From Flavobacteriaceae bacterium (GTDB lineage Bacteria > Bacteroidota > Bacteroidia > Flavobacteriales > Flavobacteriaceae), in the NCBI GenBank assembly GCA_022425945.1, contig JAKMEK010000092.1, forward strand, positions 1-64,000: a DNA stretch of 64,000 nucleotides. The letters run 5' to 3'. The notes under the pieces are model-generated. The model saw only the letters and a list, made by a program, of their open reading frames with translations. It was not told the origin of the DNA and ran no database searches. This document shows positions 1 to 9,100 of the stretch, one piece after another. The position numbers and the translations under genes were made by a program. Each line of letters begins with the position of its first letter. Positions within the stretch are counted from its first letter, which is position 1.

Positions 1-1245
1 AGCACCTTTTTGGCCGCACTTTTACTTGCTCTTATGGTAGCTTGCACCCCACCAGTTTATGAGCCGCCGACACAAATGGAAGAGGCACAAAATCCGAATT
101 GGGAAAACATTGGAAACATTAATGCAAGCTTTATTTCTACCTCCCGATCGTTCGGAGTGTCTACCAATTCTGGTTCACCAACCTTTGATGTTAGTTTTAT
201 TGCAACTGCTAGCAATATAGATAGTCTAGCTTGGTCCTTTCCGGGAGGGATAACGAATGACTCTATTAGTGAGGTGACCGAAACAGTTTCTTACCAAGCC
301 TATGGCCGATATGATGTAGGCTTGAAGGTATTTAATACGGAAAATGAAGATACTAGTTATTTCGAAAATTTTGTTGACTTGTATTACCAGGATAATTTAT
401 TGTTTTCAGGTTCTGATGCTACCTCTTGGACTGTCAGTGGAACAGCAGCTGGGAATACCGTTTTTACACATCCACTAGATGAAAGTGGGGTTGCTTACGA
501 CAATTGGGCGATGCTTTCGTATGAAATAGGACAAATGATTGAAGCATATAAGAATTTCTCTGATTTTCCTACAAACGATCTTGTACTCGAATTTGATTAT
601 AAGCTAGAGCGTGTACCTGCAGTTTATGTTAACAATACTGTTTTGTCTGGAACTTCTCCTGTTCCTGCTGTTTATGTAACCCCAGCAGAAACAAGCGTTA
701 TTTCGAATACCCGTATAGAGTCGCCCTATACTTATCCTGGAAAAAAACGCCTTTCAATCGAATATAACAATATCTCAATTTGGTCAACGTCTCGTGTTGA
801 CACTGAGTTTTATGAACACGTGCGCTTGAATTTACCTTCTCTCTCTTCATTTAACATTACGCTATTAAGGGAGCCATTATCGATGACAACAAAATCGATT
901 CCCTTTCAACGAGATGCTCAATCGATGACATCAAGTTTAACAGCAGGTACAGCTACATTGTCTACTACACTCAATCCTTCGGGAGATGCAGATAATGACG
1001 GTTATAGCAATATGGCGGATGCTTTTCCAAATAATCCATCGGAGTACTTAGATACCGATGCAGATGGTTATGGAAATGGAATAGACAACGATGATGATGG
1101 AGATGGTTATTTGGATGCTACAGAAGCATCTAATGGATCAGATCCCCTCGATCCTTTCTCTGTGCCAAACTATACGGTTGAGCATGTACAATATCCTTAT
1201 AATTTAAACATAAGGAACATGACCATTAAAATGAAAAACGACTAA
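1..1245 (+). CDS. PKD-domain lipoprotein with calcium-binding repeats (5' partial)
   Basis: The reading frame is open from base 1, so the true start lies upstream of the window; the TTG at base 10 is only a track artefact. The visible N-terminus is the end of a lipoprotein signal, with a hydrophobic stretch and the lipobox LMVAC. A PKD-like beta domain follows (about residues 55-125, with ATASNIDSLAWSFPGG and the YGRYDVGLKVFN strand), then a beta-rich region of unknown type. Residues 325-380 hold thrombospondin type 3-like aspartate repeats (DADNDGYSNMADAFP, DTDADGYGNG, DDDGDGYLDATE), which in this family bind calcium. An outer-membrane or surface-exposed lipoprotein is inferred. The stop codon overlaps the convergent FAD oxidoreductase gene. 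The specific substrate or partner is not recognisable. Confidence 0.7.
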   Translation, partial: STFLAALLLALMVACTPPVYEPPTQMEEAQNPNWENIGNINASFISTSRSFGVSTNSGSPTFDVSFIATASNIDSLAWSFPGGITNDSISEVTETVSYQAYGRYDVGLKVFNTENEDTSYFENFVDLYYQDNLLFSGSDATSWTVSGTAAGNTVFTHPLDESGVAYDNWAMLSYEIGQMIEAYKNFSDFPTNDLVLEFDYKLERVPAVYVNNTVLSGTSPVPAVYVTPAETSVISNTRIESPYTYPGKKRLSIEYNNISIWSTSRVDTEFYEHVRLNLPSLSSFNITLLREPLSMTTKSIPFQRDAQSMTSSLTAGTATLSTTLNPSGDADNDGYSNMADAFPNNPSEYLDTDADGYGNGIDNDDDGDGYLDATEASNGSDPLDPFSVPNYTVEHVQYPYNLNIRNMTIKMKND

Positions 1246-2618
1246 ACGCTGATAATTCTCTCAGGGTTTAGAATGTTTTTTGGGTCGAGTGCTCTTTTTA
1301 AGGTGCGCATCAAATTAATTTCATTTTCGGTTCTAGAGGTAAAAAGATATTTCTTTTTGTCTAGCCCAATACCGTGTTCGGCTGAAAGAGATCCTTTATT
1401 TCTTTGTAGGCAGCCGTAAATGATTGCATTGATTGCGTCAATTATTTCAGGTGAATTTTCCTTTTTCCCAATAATGAAATGTATGTTCCCGTCGGCTACA
1501 TGACCAAAAGGGAAAATCTTTTTGACAAAGTCGAGTTGCTCTAGCGCTTCGATGGCTCTGTCTATTTCCTTTCCAATGACAGGTATGGGTAAGCTGATGT
1601 CAAAATGTTGATCGTATTGAGCCAAGTCGGCTAAGACAGAAACATCTTCTCGAATTTTCCAAATGCTCTGTAATTCTCGCTCACTTTGTGCTAAAACACC
1701 ATCTCCAATGAGTTCTTTTTCATATGCCTGAGCAATGAGCTCTTCCAAACGGTTGAAGTCTGAAGTTGAATCTCCCCCTAAGCTTTCAATGAACACATAG
1801 TAGGGGAAATTGGTAGGGATTGGTGCTGTAAAATCAACAGCAGACGTCATGGCTTTGTAGGTGCGCTTCCACATTAATTCAAAACCTGAAAGTGTACCCG
1901 CGAGGCCTTTTTCCATGAATTTGAGCAGAGCAATTACGTTTTCATAATTGTTTACTCCTACAATGGCAGAAGAGCGACTTTGCGGTTTTTCCTGCAAACG
2001 AAAAACAACCTTAGTTACGATGCCAAGCGTACCTTCGGCACCAATGAACAGCTGTTTTAGGTCGTAGCCAGAATTGTCTTTAATTATTTTCTTCAAAGAA
2101 GAAATAATCGTTCCATCGGGCAATACCGCCTCTAGTCCAAGGACCATTTGTCTGGTCATGCCATAACGAAAAACACGTAAACCACCGGCATTGGTAGATA
2201 CCACTCCACCGACCTGGGCTGATCCTTTTGCCCCAAAACTGAGCGGAAGAAAAAGATTTTTTTCGTTCGCAGCATCGATTGCATTTTCAAGGATGACTCC
2301 CGCTTCCACAGTTATCGTTCTACTCTTCTCGTCGATTTCTTCAATCTGATTCATTTTCTCCAAGGAAATAACCAATTGCTTCGCTTGGCTTTGAGTTCCT
2401 CCCACCAAATTAGTAACGCCACCGTGGACAACTACTTCCTGATTGTGTTTGTTGCAGAGGTGCATAATGGCTGCTACTTCTTTTGTGCTTTTGGGGAAAA
2501 CAACGGCTAATGCAGTCAAGGGTATGTCTGTTTTCCAAATATGGGTAAAGCGGGTTTTTTCTTTTCCCTGGGCAAGAATATTATTTTCTCCGACAATGGA
2601 TGTGAGTTCTTGAATCAT
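1242..2618 (-). CDS. FAD-linked oxidoreductase, GlcD / D-lactate dehydrogenase family
   Basis: This 458-residue protein has the two-part VAO/PCMH architecture. The N-terminal FAD-binding domain (about 30-210) carries VVVHGGVTNLVGGTQ, GGVVSTNAGGLRVFRYG and GAEGTLGIVTKVVF. The C-terminal FAD-oxidase domain (about 215-455) includes PFGHVADGNIHFI and the conserved SAEHGIGLDKKKYL. Family members oxidise D-2-hydroxy acids such as D-lactate, glycolate or D-2-hydroxyglutarate and pass electrons to a carrier; the substrate cannot be assigned here. No iron-sulfur domain is fused, so it is the short form. The ATG lies 31 bases after the alanine dehydrogenase stop on the same strand, so the two may be co-transcribed. 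It ends tail to tail with the lipoprotein gene with a few shared bases. Confidence 0.85.
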   Translation of the reverse strand: MIQELTSIVGENNILAQGKEKTRFTHIWKTDIPLTALAVVFPKSTKEVAAIMHLCNKHNQEVVVHGGVTNLVGGTQSQAKQLVISLEKMNQIEEIDEKSRTITVEAGVILENAIDAANEKNLFLPLSFGAKGSAQVGGVVSTNAGGLRVFRYGMTRQMVLGLEAVLPDGTIISSLKKIIKDNSGYDLKQLFIGAEGTLGIVTKVVFRLQEKPQSRSSAIVGVNNYENVIALLKFMEKGLAGTLSGFELMWKRTYKAMTSAVDFTAPIPTNFPYYVFIESLGGDSTSDFNRLEELIAQAYEKELIGDGVLAQSERELQSIWKIREDVSVLADLAQYDQHFDISLPIPVIGKEIDRAIEALEQLDFVKKIFPFGHVADGNIHFIIGKKENSPEIIDAINAIIYGCLQRNKGSLSAEHGIGLDKKKYLFTSRTENEINLMRTLKRALDPKNILNPERIISV

Positions 2619-2649
2619 TATGCGTTTTCAGTACATCAAATGTAGCGAA

Positions 2650-3756
2650 TCAAATGGCGTTTTCATATAACGGAAGCCCAAAAGTGTTGGCCACTGCCGC
2701 ATGTACAATCTTCCCATCATATATCGACAAGCCCTGATTAAGTGACGCATTGTTTGCACACCCCTCTCTCCAGCCTTGATTGGCTAAAAGCTGAACGAAA
2801 GGGAGTGTGGTGTTGTTGAGTGCATTGGTAGCGGTCATGGGCACTGCACCAGGAATATTGGCCACACAGTAATGAACAACACCGTCGACCACATAGGTAG
2901 GGTCTTCATGGGTTGTAGGTTGACAGCTTTCAAAGCAACCACCTTGATCAACAGCTACATCGACCAGTACTGTTCCACGCTCCATATTTTGGAGCATTTT
3001 ACGGCTAATAATATTCGGCGCTTTGGCTCCGGGAATAAGAACAGCACCAATGATTAGATCACTGTCGCTTATATTTTTTGCAATACTTTCTTGAGATGAG
3101 TAAAGTGGTGTCACATTTGGAGGGAGTATTTCACTCAGATAGCGAAGTCGATCCAAGTTAATGTCCAGTAAAAGTACCTGTGCGCCGAGTCCTGCAGCCA
3201 TTTTTGCAGCTTCTGTCCCAACGACACCAGCACCAATAATCATTACTTTGGCTGGGGCAGAACCCGGAACTCCCCCCAAAAGCTGCCCTTTTCCTCCTTG
3301 GGGTTTTTCTAGGTATTTTGCTCCTTGTTGAACGGACATTCTTCCGGCTACTTCAGACATGGGTGTCAGTAAAGGCAAACGACCCTGTTTGTCTTCAACC
3401 GTCTCATAGGCAATACAAATCGCTTTGCTTTTGATCATGGCTTTTGTTAGCTCTAATGAAGAAGCAAAATGGAAATAGGTAAACACAATTTGCCCAGCCC
3501 GAATCAATTCGTATTCTGAAGCCAAAGGTTCTTTTACTTTGACAATCATATCTGCTTGGGCATAAACTTCTTCTGCTGAGGCAACAATGGTTGCCCCAGC
3601 GACGATATAGTCTTCATCTGACATTCCGCTGCCCATACCAGCCCTGGTTTCCAAAAGCACACGATGTCCTTGGTTGGTGAGTGCCATTACACTAGCAGTA
3701 TTTAAACCGACACGAAATTCATTGTTCTTTATCTCTTTGGGAGTGCCTATGATCAT
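2650..3756 (-). CDS. ald: Alanine dehydrogenase
   Basis: Alanine dehydrogenase interconverts L-alanine and pyruvate plus ammonia with NAD in the cytoplasm. The 368 residues match the usual family length (about 370). The N-terminus MIIGTPKEIKNNEFRVGL is the AlaDh/PNT signature with the substrate-binding Arg and Lys region. KVMIIGAGVVGTEAAKMAAGLGA (about 170-190) is the Rossmann NAD site. GAVLIPGAKAPNIISRKML and VDVAVDQGGCFE are conserved core motifs of this enzyme rather than of transhydrogenase alpha. The start ATG is the only sensible one. A TATTTTTG -7 box lies just upstream, and the FAD oxidoreductase follows on the same strand, so the pair may form an operon that feeds carbon from alanine and a 2-hydroxy acid. 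Confidence 0.93.
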   Translation of the reverse strand: MIIGTPKEIKNNEFRVGLNTASVMALTNQGHRVLLETRAGMGSGMSDEDYIVAGATIVASAEEVYAQADMIVKVKEPLASEYELIRAGQIVFTYFHFASSLELTKAMIKSKAICIAYETVEDKQGRLPLLTPMSEVAGRMSVQQGAKYLEKPQGGKGQLLGGVPGSAPAKVMIIGAGVVGTEAAKMAAGLGAQVLLLDINLDRLRYLSEILPPNVTPLYSSQESIAKNISDSDLIIGAVLIPGAKAPNIISRKMLQNMERGTVLVDVAVDQGGCFESCQPTTHEDPTYVVDGVVHYCVANIPGAVPMTATNALNNTTLPFVQLLANQGWREGCANNASLNQGLSIYDGKIVHAAVANTFGLPLYENAI

Positions 3757-4180
3757 TTATATAATTTTTACACAAAAATAGCAATTAATGTTATAAAAAT
3801 TACTTTTCTTTTGCGTTAGCTTATGGAAAAGCAGGGTGTGATTTTTGGATTGTCTAATGCGCTATAAATCAATTTAAAGGAAAAAATAAAGCTCGTATGA
3901 TGACTTTTTCTACCATAAAAGTTTGTGGTTGTATGCCTTCAAAATTGACTTTTAGAAAAGTGCAAGGAGTAATTTAAGTTTCAGAGATTTTCTGGAGAGT
4001 AGACTTTTTTGACTCCTGCTAATAATAGGTCAAATCACAACCACCCATTTAGACTAATGCTATGATATTGGTAAGAACGGTATTGATTTTGAAACAAATT
4101 TCGTTAAATACTTAAATCTTTAATTTACCTGATAGTTATGAGATATGTGAATGTGATGAGAAACGATTTGAAAGAGTGAA
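3757..4180. other. Intergenic stretch without a supported gene
   Basis: This AT-rich gap of 424 bases separates ald from the Lacal_2735 gene. Apart from the ald -7 box I see no promoter, terminator, RNA or convincing reading frame. A 26-codon plus-strand ORF starting near 3898 has no recognisable features and was not called. Confidence 0.5.
3773..3780 (-). promoter_or_regulatory. Candidate -7 box of the ald promoter
   Basis: On the minus strand this reads TATTTTTG, matching the Bacteroidota -7 consensus TAnnTTTG. It sits 17 bases upstream of the ald ATG, which would leave a leader of only about 10 bases. No clear TTG -33 element is present at the usual 19-21 base spacing. Confidence 0.4.
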
Positions 4181-4354
4181 TTATTTTTTCTGATTTAAAA
4201 CGTCAATTTGCTTGGCTATTTCATTTGCTTCAAAGGTTTTTTGGTCGCTCTTACTTCTATTTGTTTTTGACAAATCGAATGCCTCTTTCATTAGGGCTTC
4301 GTATTTGCTTTGTAACTTTTCTACTTCCGTTTTCTTTTTAAAGATTCCAAACAT
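4181..4354 (-). CDS. Lacal_2735 family small protein
   Basis: This ORF is too short for the supplied track; I translated it by hand. It encodes 57 residues beginning MFGIFKKKTEVEKLQSKYEA and ending DVLNQKK, with a TAA stop at 4181. The composition is highly charged and helical and suggests a short coiled coil without a membrane segment. The start MFG-FKKK, followed by a KL..KYE.L.KEA..LS.TNR pattern, is the hallmark of the Lacal_2735 family, which is widespread in Flavobacteriia and has no known function. It lies 157 bases downstream of the GreA/GreB-like gene on the same strand. Co-expression with that gene is possible but not shown. Confidence 0.75.
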   Translation of the reverse strand: MFGIFKKKTEVEKLQSKYEALMKEAFDLSKTNRSKSDQKTFEANEIAKQIDVLNQKK

Positions 4355-4511
4355 TTGATTTGTTATGATGAGTTATATTAACACCCTAAACTACTAAATC
4401 TCTTTGACAGCTTCTTTCTTTTCTTTCGCCAATTTTGTGTGTTGCTTGTATTGGACGTCATAGTAAAGTATGCTCCCTAGCTGTTAAAGAAGAAACTTCT
4501 GTGAAGTGAGT
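4355..4511. other. Gap holding a gene-like frame fragment without a start
   Basis: On the minus strand an open frame from 4483 to the TAG at 4394 reads as a natural protein tail, QLGSILYYDVQYKQHTK followed by LAKEKKEAVKEI. It is preceded by an in-frame TAA and has no ATG, GTG or TTG at its head. It could be the decayed end of a small membrane protein or chance. No homologue was recognised. Confidence 0.2.
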
Positions 4512-4958
4512 CTAAAGTATCTCAGTAATCTCACTCGTTTTTCCATTGAATGAAATCGTGTCTCCAGCTTTTTTCCCTAAGATTAAGGATCCAATGGGGC
4601 TTTGTGTGGAAATGCAATAATAATCGGTATTGTCAAGGTTGACAGCCGGAGTAGATATGGCTATGTAATAGTTGAGCTGATCTGTTTTGACGAGTGAGCC
4701 AAGTCCAGCCTTTTTGGATGTTTTATGATTTTCAAGTGGTATTAAAATGTTTAGGTCTTTCTCCGTTGCCTTTATTTGTTCTCCTAGTTTTTCTCGTTCA
4801 AGCTGTACCATTGCTCTTCCAGTCTCGTGTTTATCGCCTGCACTACTCTTGCTTTCAGATTCAAGAGCAGCTATAATCTCTAGTTTTCTTTTTTCGTACA
4901 GAACTAAGTTGTTGTTTAGGTGGTCCAAGCAATGTTGGAATAATGTCTTTTTTAGCAT
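4512..4958 (-). CDS. GreA/GreB-family transcription elongation factor-like protein
   Basis: The 148-residue product has the two-domain plan of Gre factors. An N-terminal antiparallel coiled coil (about 1-75) has the Bacteroidota-type tip SSAGDKHETGRAMVQLEREK in place of the classical GDLSENAEY acidic tip. A C-terminal FKBP-like domain (about 85-148) ends in SPIGSLILGKKAGDTISF, the Gre signature. Classical GreA and GreB bind the secondary channel of RNA polymerase and stimulate cleavage of backtracked RNA. The altered tip retains D and E residues but differs in spacing, so cleavage activity is uncertain. Homologues in this phylum are sometimes mislabelled 3-oxoacyl-ACP synthase. It stands alone, with the Lacal_2735 gene downstream. 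Confidence 0.75.
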   Translation of the reverse strand: MLKKTLFQHCLDHLNNNLVLYEKRKLEIIAALESESKSSAGDKHETGRAMVQLEREKLGEQIKATEKDLNILIPLENHKTSKKAGLGSLVKTDQLNYYIAISTPAVNLDNTDYYCISTQSPIGSLILGKKAGDTISFNGKTSEITEIL

Positions 4959-5102
4959 AAAACGAATGTAAGTTTAGCAGAAGAACTTATTTCTATAAAG
5001 GTAGAAAAAAGTAATCAACACAAAAGATATTAACTTAGGATAGGTTAGCAAGGCTCATGTTTTTCTTATTCAACTCAGCTGATGACGCATTTAAGGGGCT
5101 AA

Positions 5103-5198
5103 ATGTGTTGGCCATTTATTTGGTTTATACAGGTGACCTCCTTTGTAGGGCTTATACTTTATTTCTTTAAAGATGATATAATCGACAGAATTTTATAA
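5103..5198 (+). CDS. Possible 31-residue single-span membrane peptide
   Basis: A short ORF reads MCWPFIWFIQVTSFVGLILY and then FFKDDIIDRIL before TAA. It looks like one hydrophobic span with a charged tail. An AAGGGG element lies 4 bases before the ATG, and an in-frame stop sits directly upstream, so no longer form exists. Shine-Dalgarno use is weak in this phylum and the length is near the chance level, so this is only a candidate. The rest of the 4959-5262 gap shows nothing else. Confidence 0.2.
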   Translation: MCWPFIWFIQVTSFVGLILYFFKDDIIDRIL

Positions 5199-5262
5199 AT
5201 TGAACTCCCTTTGGGTTTAGGAAATGTAAAATTCCCTCACACCAAATTATCTAAGTATAAAC

Positions 5263-5337
5263 GGGTGTTTAGCTCAGTTGGTTTAGAGCGCTACCTTGAC
5301 AGGGTAGAGGTCATGGGTTCGAATCCCTTAACACCCA
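5263..5337 (+). tRNA. tRNA-Val (anticodon GAC)
   Basis: The 75 bases fold as a complete cloverleaf: acceptor GGGTGTT/AACACCC, D stem GCTC/GAGC, anticodon stem CTACC/GGTAG with loop TTGACAG, variable loop AGGTC, and a T arm with loop TTCGAAT. Anticodon positions 34-36 are GAC, which reads the valine codons GUC and GUU. The 3' CCA is not encoded, because the discriminator A is followed by CTT. The T stem ATGGG/CCCTT contains one T-T mismatch at its second pair. Confidence 0.95.
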
Positions 5338-5664
5338 CTTCTTAAAAATGTCTCACTTTGCAACTAAAGAGACGCCTTCATTTATCCTTTTTCCTTCTAT
5401 TATACACTGCCCTCTTTCTCCAAGCGTATCAAATTAGAAGCTAGCATCAATTTAAGGTTAAGGGAACATTATGCAAATCCCGTGAATTGCCAACTTGAAA
5501 AATAATAACGTTTTCATTCGATGGCTGAGTATTTTTTTCAGCGCTTTTTGAGCATTTTGATAAAAGTGAACTTTTGGTGAATATAGAGAAGTTAAAGTGT
5601 TTTGTGAGGCTGTATTTTTGTACCGAACAAATAGAGATAATCACCCTTTAAACACCCCCCCACT
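5338..5664. other. Intergenic stretch with a -7 box for the ankyrin gene
   Basis: This 327-base AT-rich gap holds TATTTTTG at 5613-5620, a good TAnnTTTG -7 box 44 bases before the ankyrin ATG. No TTG is seen at the right -33 spacing. The 65-codon minus-strand ORF at 5447-5644 looks like chance (see rejected items). No terminator is obvious after the tRNA. Confidence 0.4.
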
Positions 5665-6015
5665 ATGAAAGTATTTTTAATTTATTTTTTGACCGCATTT
5701 TTTTCTAGCCCAGTATCCACTTCAAAAGTTGAGGTTATAAACGCTGCCCAAGTTATTTCAGCAATTGCATCAGATGATTATTTGTTTATTGAAAATGCAT
5801 TGTCCCAAAAAAGTATTCACCCAAATCAGCTTTTTGAAGGTAAAACCATGCTCATTCATGCGGTTATATTAGATAAACCAGAAATGATCAACCTTTTGGT
5901 TCGCAAAGGAGCACAGTTGAGCTACCCGTGCAACGAAGGTCTTACTCCCATGGAATATGCAGAAAAATTTGAATCCATTTATGCCCAAGCAGAAATCATT
6001 GTGATAACCGCATAG
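5665..6015 (+). CDS. Small exported ankyrin-repeat protein
   Basis: This 116-residue protein starts with a plausible Sec signal peptide (MKVFLIYFLTAFFSSPVSTS, no lipobox Cys), so a periplasmic location is inferred. The mature part holds about two ankyrin repeats: residues 33-65 (AIASDDYLFIENALSQKSIH) and a clear one at about 68-100, GKTMLIHAVILDKPEMINLL with RKGAQLSYPCNEGLTPMEYA. It is very short for an ankyrin protein and carries no other domain. A TATTTTTG -7 box lies 44 bases upstream, and a strong intrinsic terminator follows 37 bases after the stop, so it is probably monocistronic. Ankyrin repeats mediate protein contacts; the partner is unknown. Confidence 0.7.
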   Translation: MKVFLIYFLTAFFSSPVSTSKVEVINAAQVISAIASDDYLFIENALSQKSIHPNQLFEGKTMLIHAVILDKPEMINLLVRKGAQLSYPCNEGLTPMEYAEKFESIYAQAEIIVITA

Positions 6016-6052
6016 AATCTTTTATATATATACTTTGTTTGATTTTGAAATG

Positions 6053-6073
6053 CCCTTCCTCGGAAGGGTTTTT
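6053..6073 (+). terminator. Intrinsic terminator after the ankyrin gene
   Basis: A hairpin of stem CCCTTC/GAAGGG with loop CTCG is followed directly by TTTTT. It lies between the ankyrin stop and the next gene. Its presence argues against the ORF-track start at 6039 for the BNR protein. Confidence 0.8.
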
Positions 6074-6125
6074 CTTTTGCTTTAGTTTTGGGAAGATTTT
6101 CTATCTTGTAGGATATTCTTCATCT

Positions 6126-9100
6126 ATGAAAGCACGTTTATTTACTTTATTGATAACTTGGTCAGCGATTATTTTTGCGCAAGATTTCTCACCTTCTTAC
6201 CTAAAAAACACTGCAGCTAGAAATATTGGCCCTGGGGGCATGAGCGGCCGTATCACGACCATTGATGTGGTGAACTCTTCTCCCGATAATATCTATGTTG
6301 GAACGGCTTCTGGTGGGGTATGGAAATCAACGAGTGGAGGAATTGATTGGACGCCAATCTTTAATGATCAAAGCACAGCCTCCATTGGCGCATTGGCCAT
6401 TCAGCAATCTAACCCAGATGTGATTTGGGTGGGGACAGGAGAAGGAAACCCCCGGAATAGTCTCAACGGAGGCTATGGTATTTTTAAGTCATTAGATGGT
6501 GGAAAAACATGGGTCGCTTCTGGTCTGGCTGAAACACGACATATTCATCGTATTGTCATTGATCCTACCCAGCCTAATACTGTATATGTAGCAGCAATTG
6601 GTTCACCATGGGGAGAGCATCAAGAACGCGGAATTTACAAGACCACTAACGGAGGGAAATCATGGAAAAAAATACTCTATCAAAACCCAAAAACGGGTGC
6701 AGCTGATTTGATCATGGATCCTTCCAATCCAAATAAATTAATTGCAGCCATGTGGGAACACAAGCGCGATCCTTGGTTCTTTAAGTCTGGAGGAAAGGGA
6801 AGCGGGATTTTTGTGACCCTCGATGGTGGAGCAACTTGGAAAGAAAAAACGGACGAAGATGGTCTCCCCAAAGGAGAGCTAGGGAGGATTGGTTTGGCGA
6901 TTGCCAAAAACAAGCCCAATATCATTTATGCGCTCGTCGAATCCAAAAAAAATGCACTTTATAAGTCTACCGATGGAGGAGATAAATGGAAGAAAGTAAA
7001 TGAAAAAGAAGGTATTGGAAATCGCCCTTTTTATTACTCAGATATTCGTGTTGATCCTGAAAATGAAAATCGCCTTTATTCGGTCTTTACTTATGTGAAT
7101 GTGTCCGAAGATGGTGGGAAAAACTTTTCACAGCTTATGCCGGCCTATGGAGTGAGTAATGGTGTGCATCCCGATCACCACGCTTGGTGGATCCATCCAG
7201 AAGATGGGGATTTTATGATCGACGGAAATGATGGTGGACTGAACATTACCCGAGATGGAGGAAAATCTTGGCGTTTTGTGGGGAATATTCCTGTCGCACA
7301 GTTTTATCATATAAGTGTTGACAATGAGACACCTTACAACGTTTATGGAGGAATGCAAGACAATGGTTCTTGGAGGGGCCCAGCCTATGTATGGCGTGTT
7401 CAAGGCATTCGAAATTCTTACTGGCAGGAAATTGCCTTTGGTGATGGTTTTGATGTCGTTCCAGACAAAGACAATTCGCGTTATGGCTATGCAATGAGTC
7501 AGCAAGGCTTTGTGTCGCGTTACGATTGGAAAACGGGAAATAATTATCTCGTTCGTCCAACTCATCCAGAAGCAGATACACGTTTGCGCTTCAATTGGAA
7601 TGCAGCAATCGGACAGGATCCTTTTGACAATAGTACGGTTTATTTTGGAAGTCAGTTTGTCCATAAAAGCACAGATAAAGGCTTAACATGGAAAGTTATT
7701 TCACCCGATCTAACGACCAATGATCCAGCGAAATTGAAACAAAGCGAGAGTGGGGGACTTACCTTAGATGCGACTGGTGCAGAAAATCATTGTACCCTCT
7801 TGGTAATTGAGCCTTCTCCCTTGGAGAAAGATATGTTATGGGCTGCATCTGATGACGGTCGAGTTCACTTTACCCAAAATGGGGGAGCATCGTGGAATGA
7901 AGTCACCAAAAACCTAAAGGGATTACCGGCCGGTAGCTGGATTACACAAATCAAAGCCTCCAACAAAAACAAAGGAGAGGCATTGTTGGTAGCCAATGAC
8001 TACCGTCGTTATAACTACACTCCCTATGCCTACAGAACAATTAACTATGGTAAAACTTGGCAGCGAATTGTTGATCAGTCTGATGTTAAAAGCTATGCCC
8101 TGTGTATAGTAGAAGATCCAGAAACGGCCAATCTATTATTCTTAGGGACCGATGATGGTCTGTATTATTCCATAAATGCTGGTGAGAAATGGCAAAAGAT
8201 GGACCCTAAAGTATTTCCAACCGTTTCCACCAAAGATCTAGTTATCCATCCAAGAGAGCACGATTTGGTGATAGGGACTTTTGGTCGAGCTGCATGGGTT
8301 TTGGACGATATTCGTCCAATGCGTGCCATCGCTAAAGCCAATGCTTTATTGGAGAAAAAAGTACATTTATTCGAGCCACCTACGGCCTACATGGCTGCCT
8401 ATCAACAGCCAACAGGTTCTCGTTTTGGCGCAGATGCTATGTACCACGGTGAAAACAGAAAATACGGAGCAATGCTAACCTATTTTTACGCTCCAACTGA
8501 GCAAGTTAAATCGAAGAATAATAAGGCTTCAGACGATAAGAAGAGGATCAAGTCTGATTCCTTGCAATTGCAGATTTTTGATGGAGATCGCTTGATTCGA
8601 ACATTGAAGCGTAAAGCACCCAAGGAGAAAGGACTTCATCGCTGGTATTGGAACATGGATGAAAAAGGAGTAAGTCGTCCAAGTAGAAAAATCCGAAAGT
8701 CCAAAAGAGAACCCTCTGGAGTCGGGGTCAAACCAGGTCTATACCGTGCTGAACTAAGTATGGGGGAGGAATCTAATACCGTTACCATTGAAGTGAAGCC
8801 AGATCCCAGACTGAAGGTCTCACAAGCGGGAATTGACCAACAATACGCTGCCTCAAAACTTTTGGAGGGCTATATGGATACAGCTGCAAAAGCAGTAAAA
8901 CAATTGGTTATTTCAAAGGGTATTTTGAGCAGTTATCAAAAGAGAATTAAGGAAAAGGATTCAATCAAGTACAAAAATCTATTGAAGAAATGCAAGGAGG
9001 TATCCAAAGAGATGGATGCTCTAATTGCCCTCTTTTTGGGAAAGGAAGATAAACGTCAAGGAATTGTTCGTAATCCTGAAAGCACGGTGATGACCCGTAT

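Noticed and set aside
5350-5373. GTCTC / GAGAC inverted repeat just after the tRNA
   Set aside because: Only five pairs with a 14-base loop and no T tract; too weak for a terminator.
5447-5644. 65-codon minus-strand ORF between the tRNA and the ankyrin gene
   Set aside because: Composition follows the AT-rich background, no family features are visible, and it runs through the -7 box of the ankyrin gene.
6039-6125. Track start of the BNR protein 29 codons upstream
   Set aside because: The extra segment includes an intrinsic terminator hairpin and hides the signal peptide that begins at the ATG at 6126.
7128-7664. 178-codon minus-strand ORF inside the BNR gene
   Set aside because: It is a shadow of the repeated, codon-biased plus-strand gene, with no recognisable domain.
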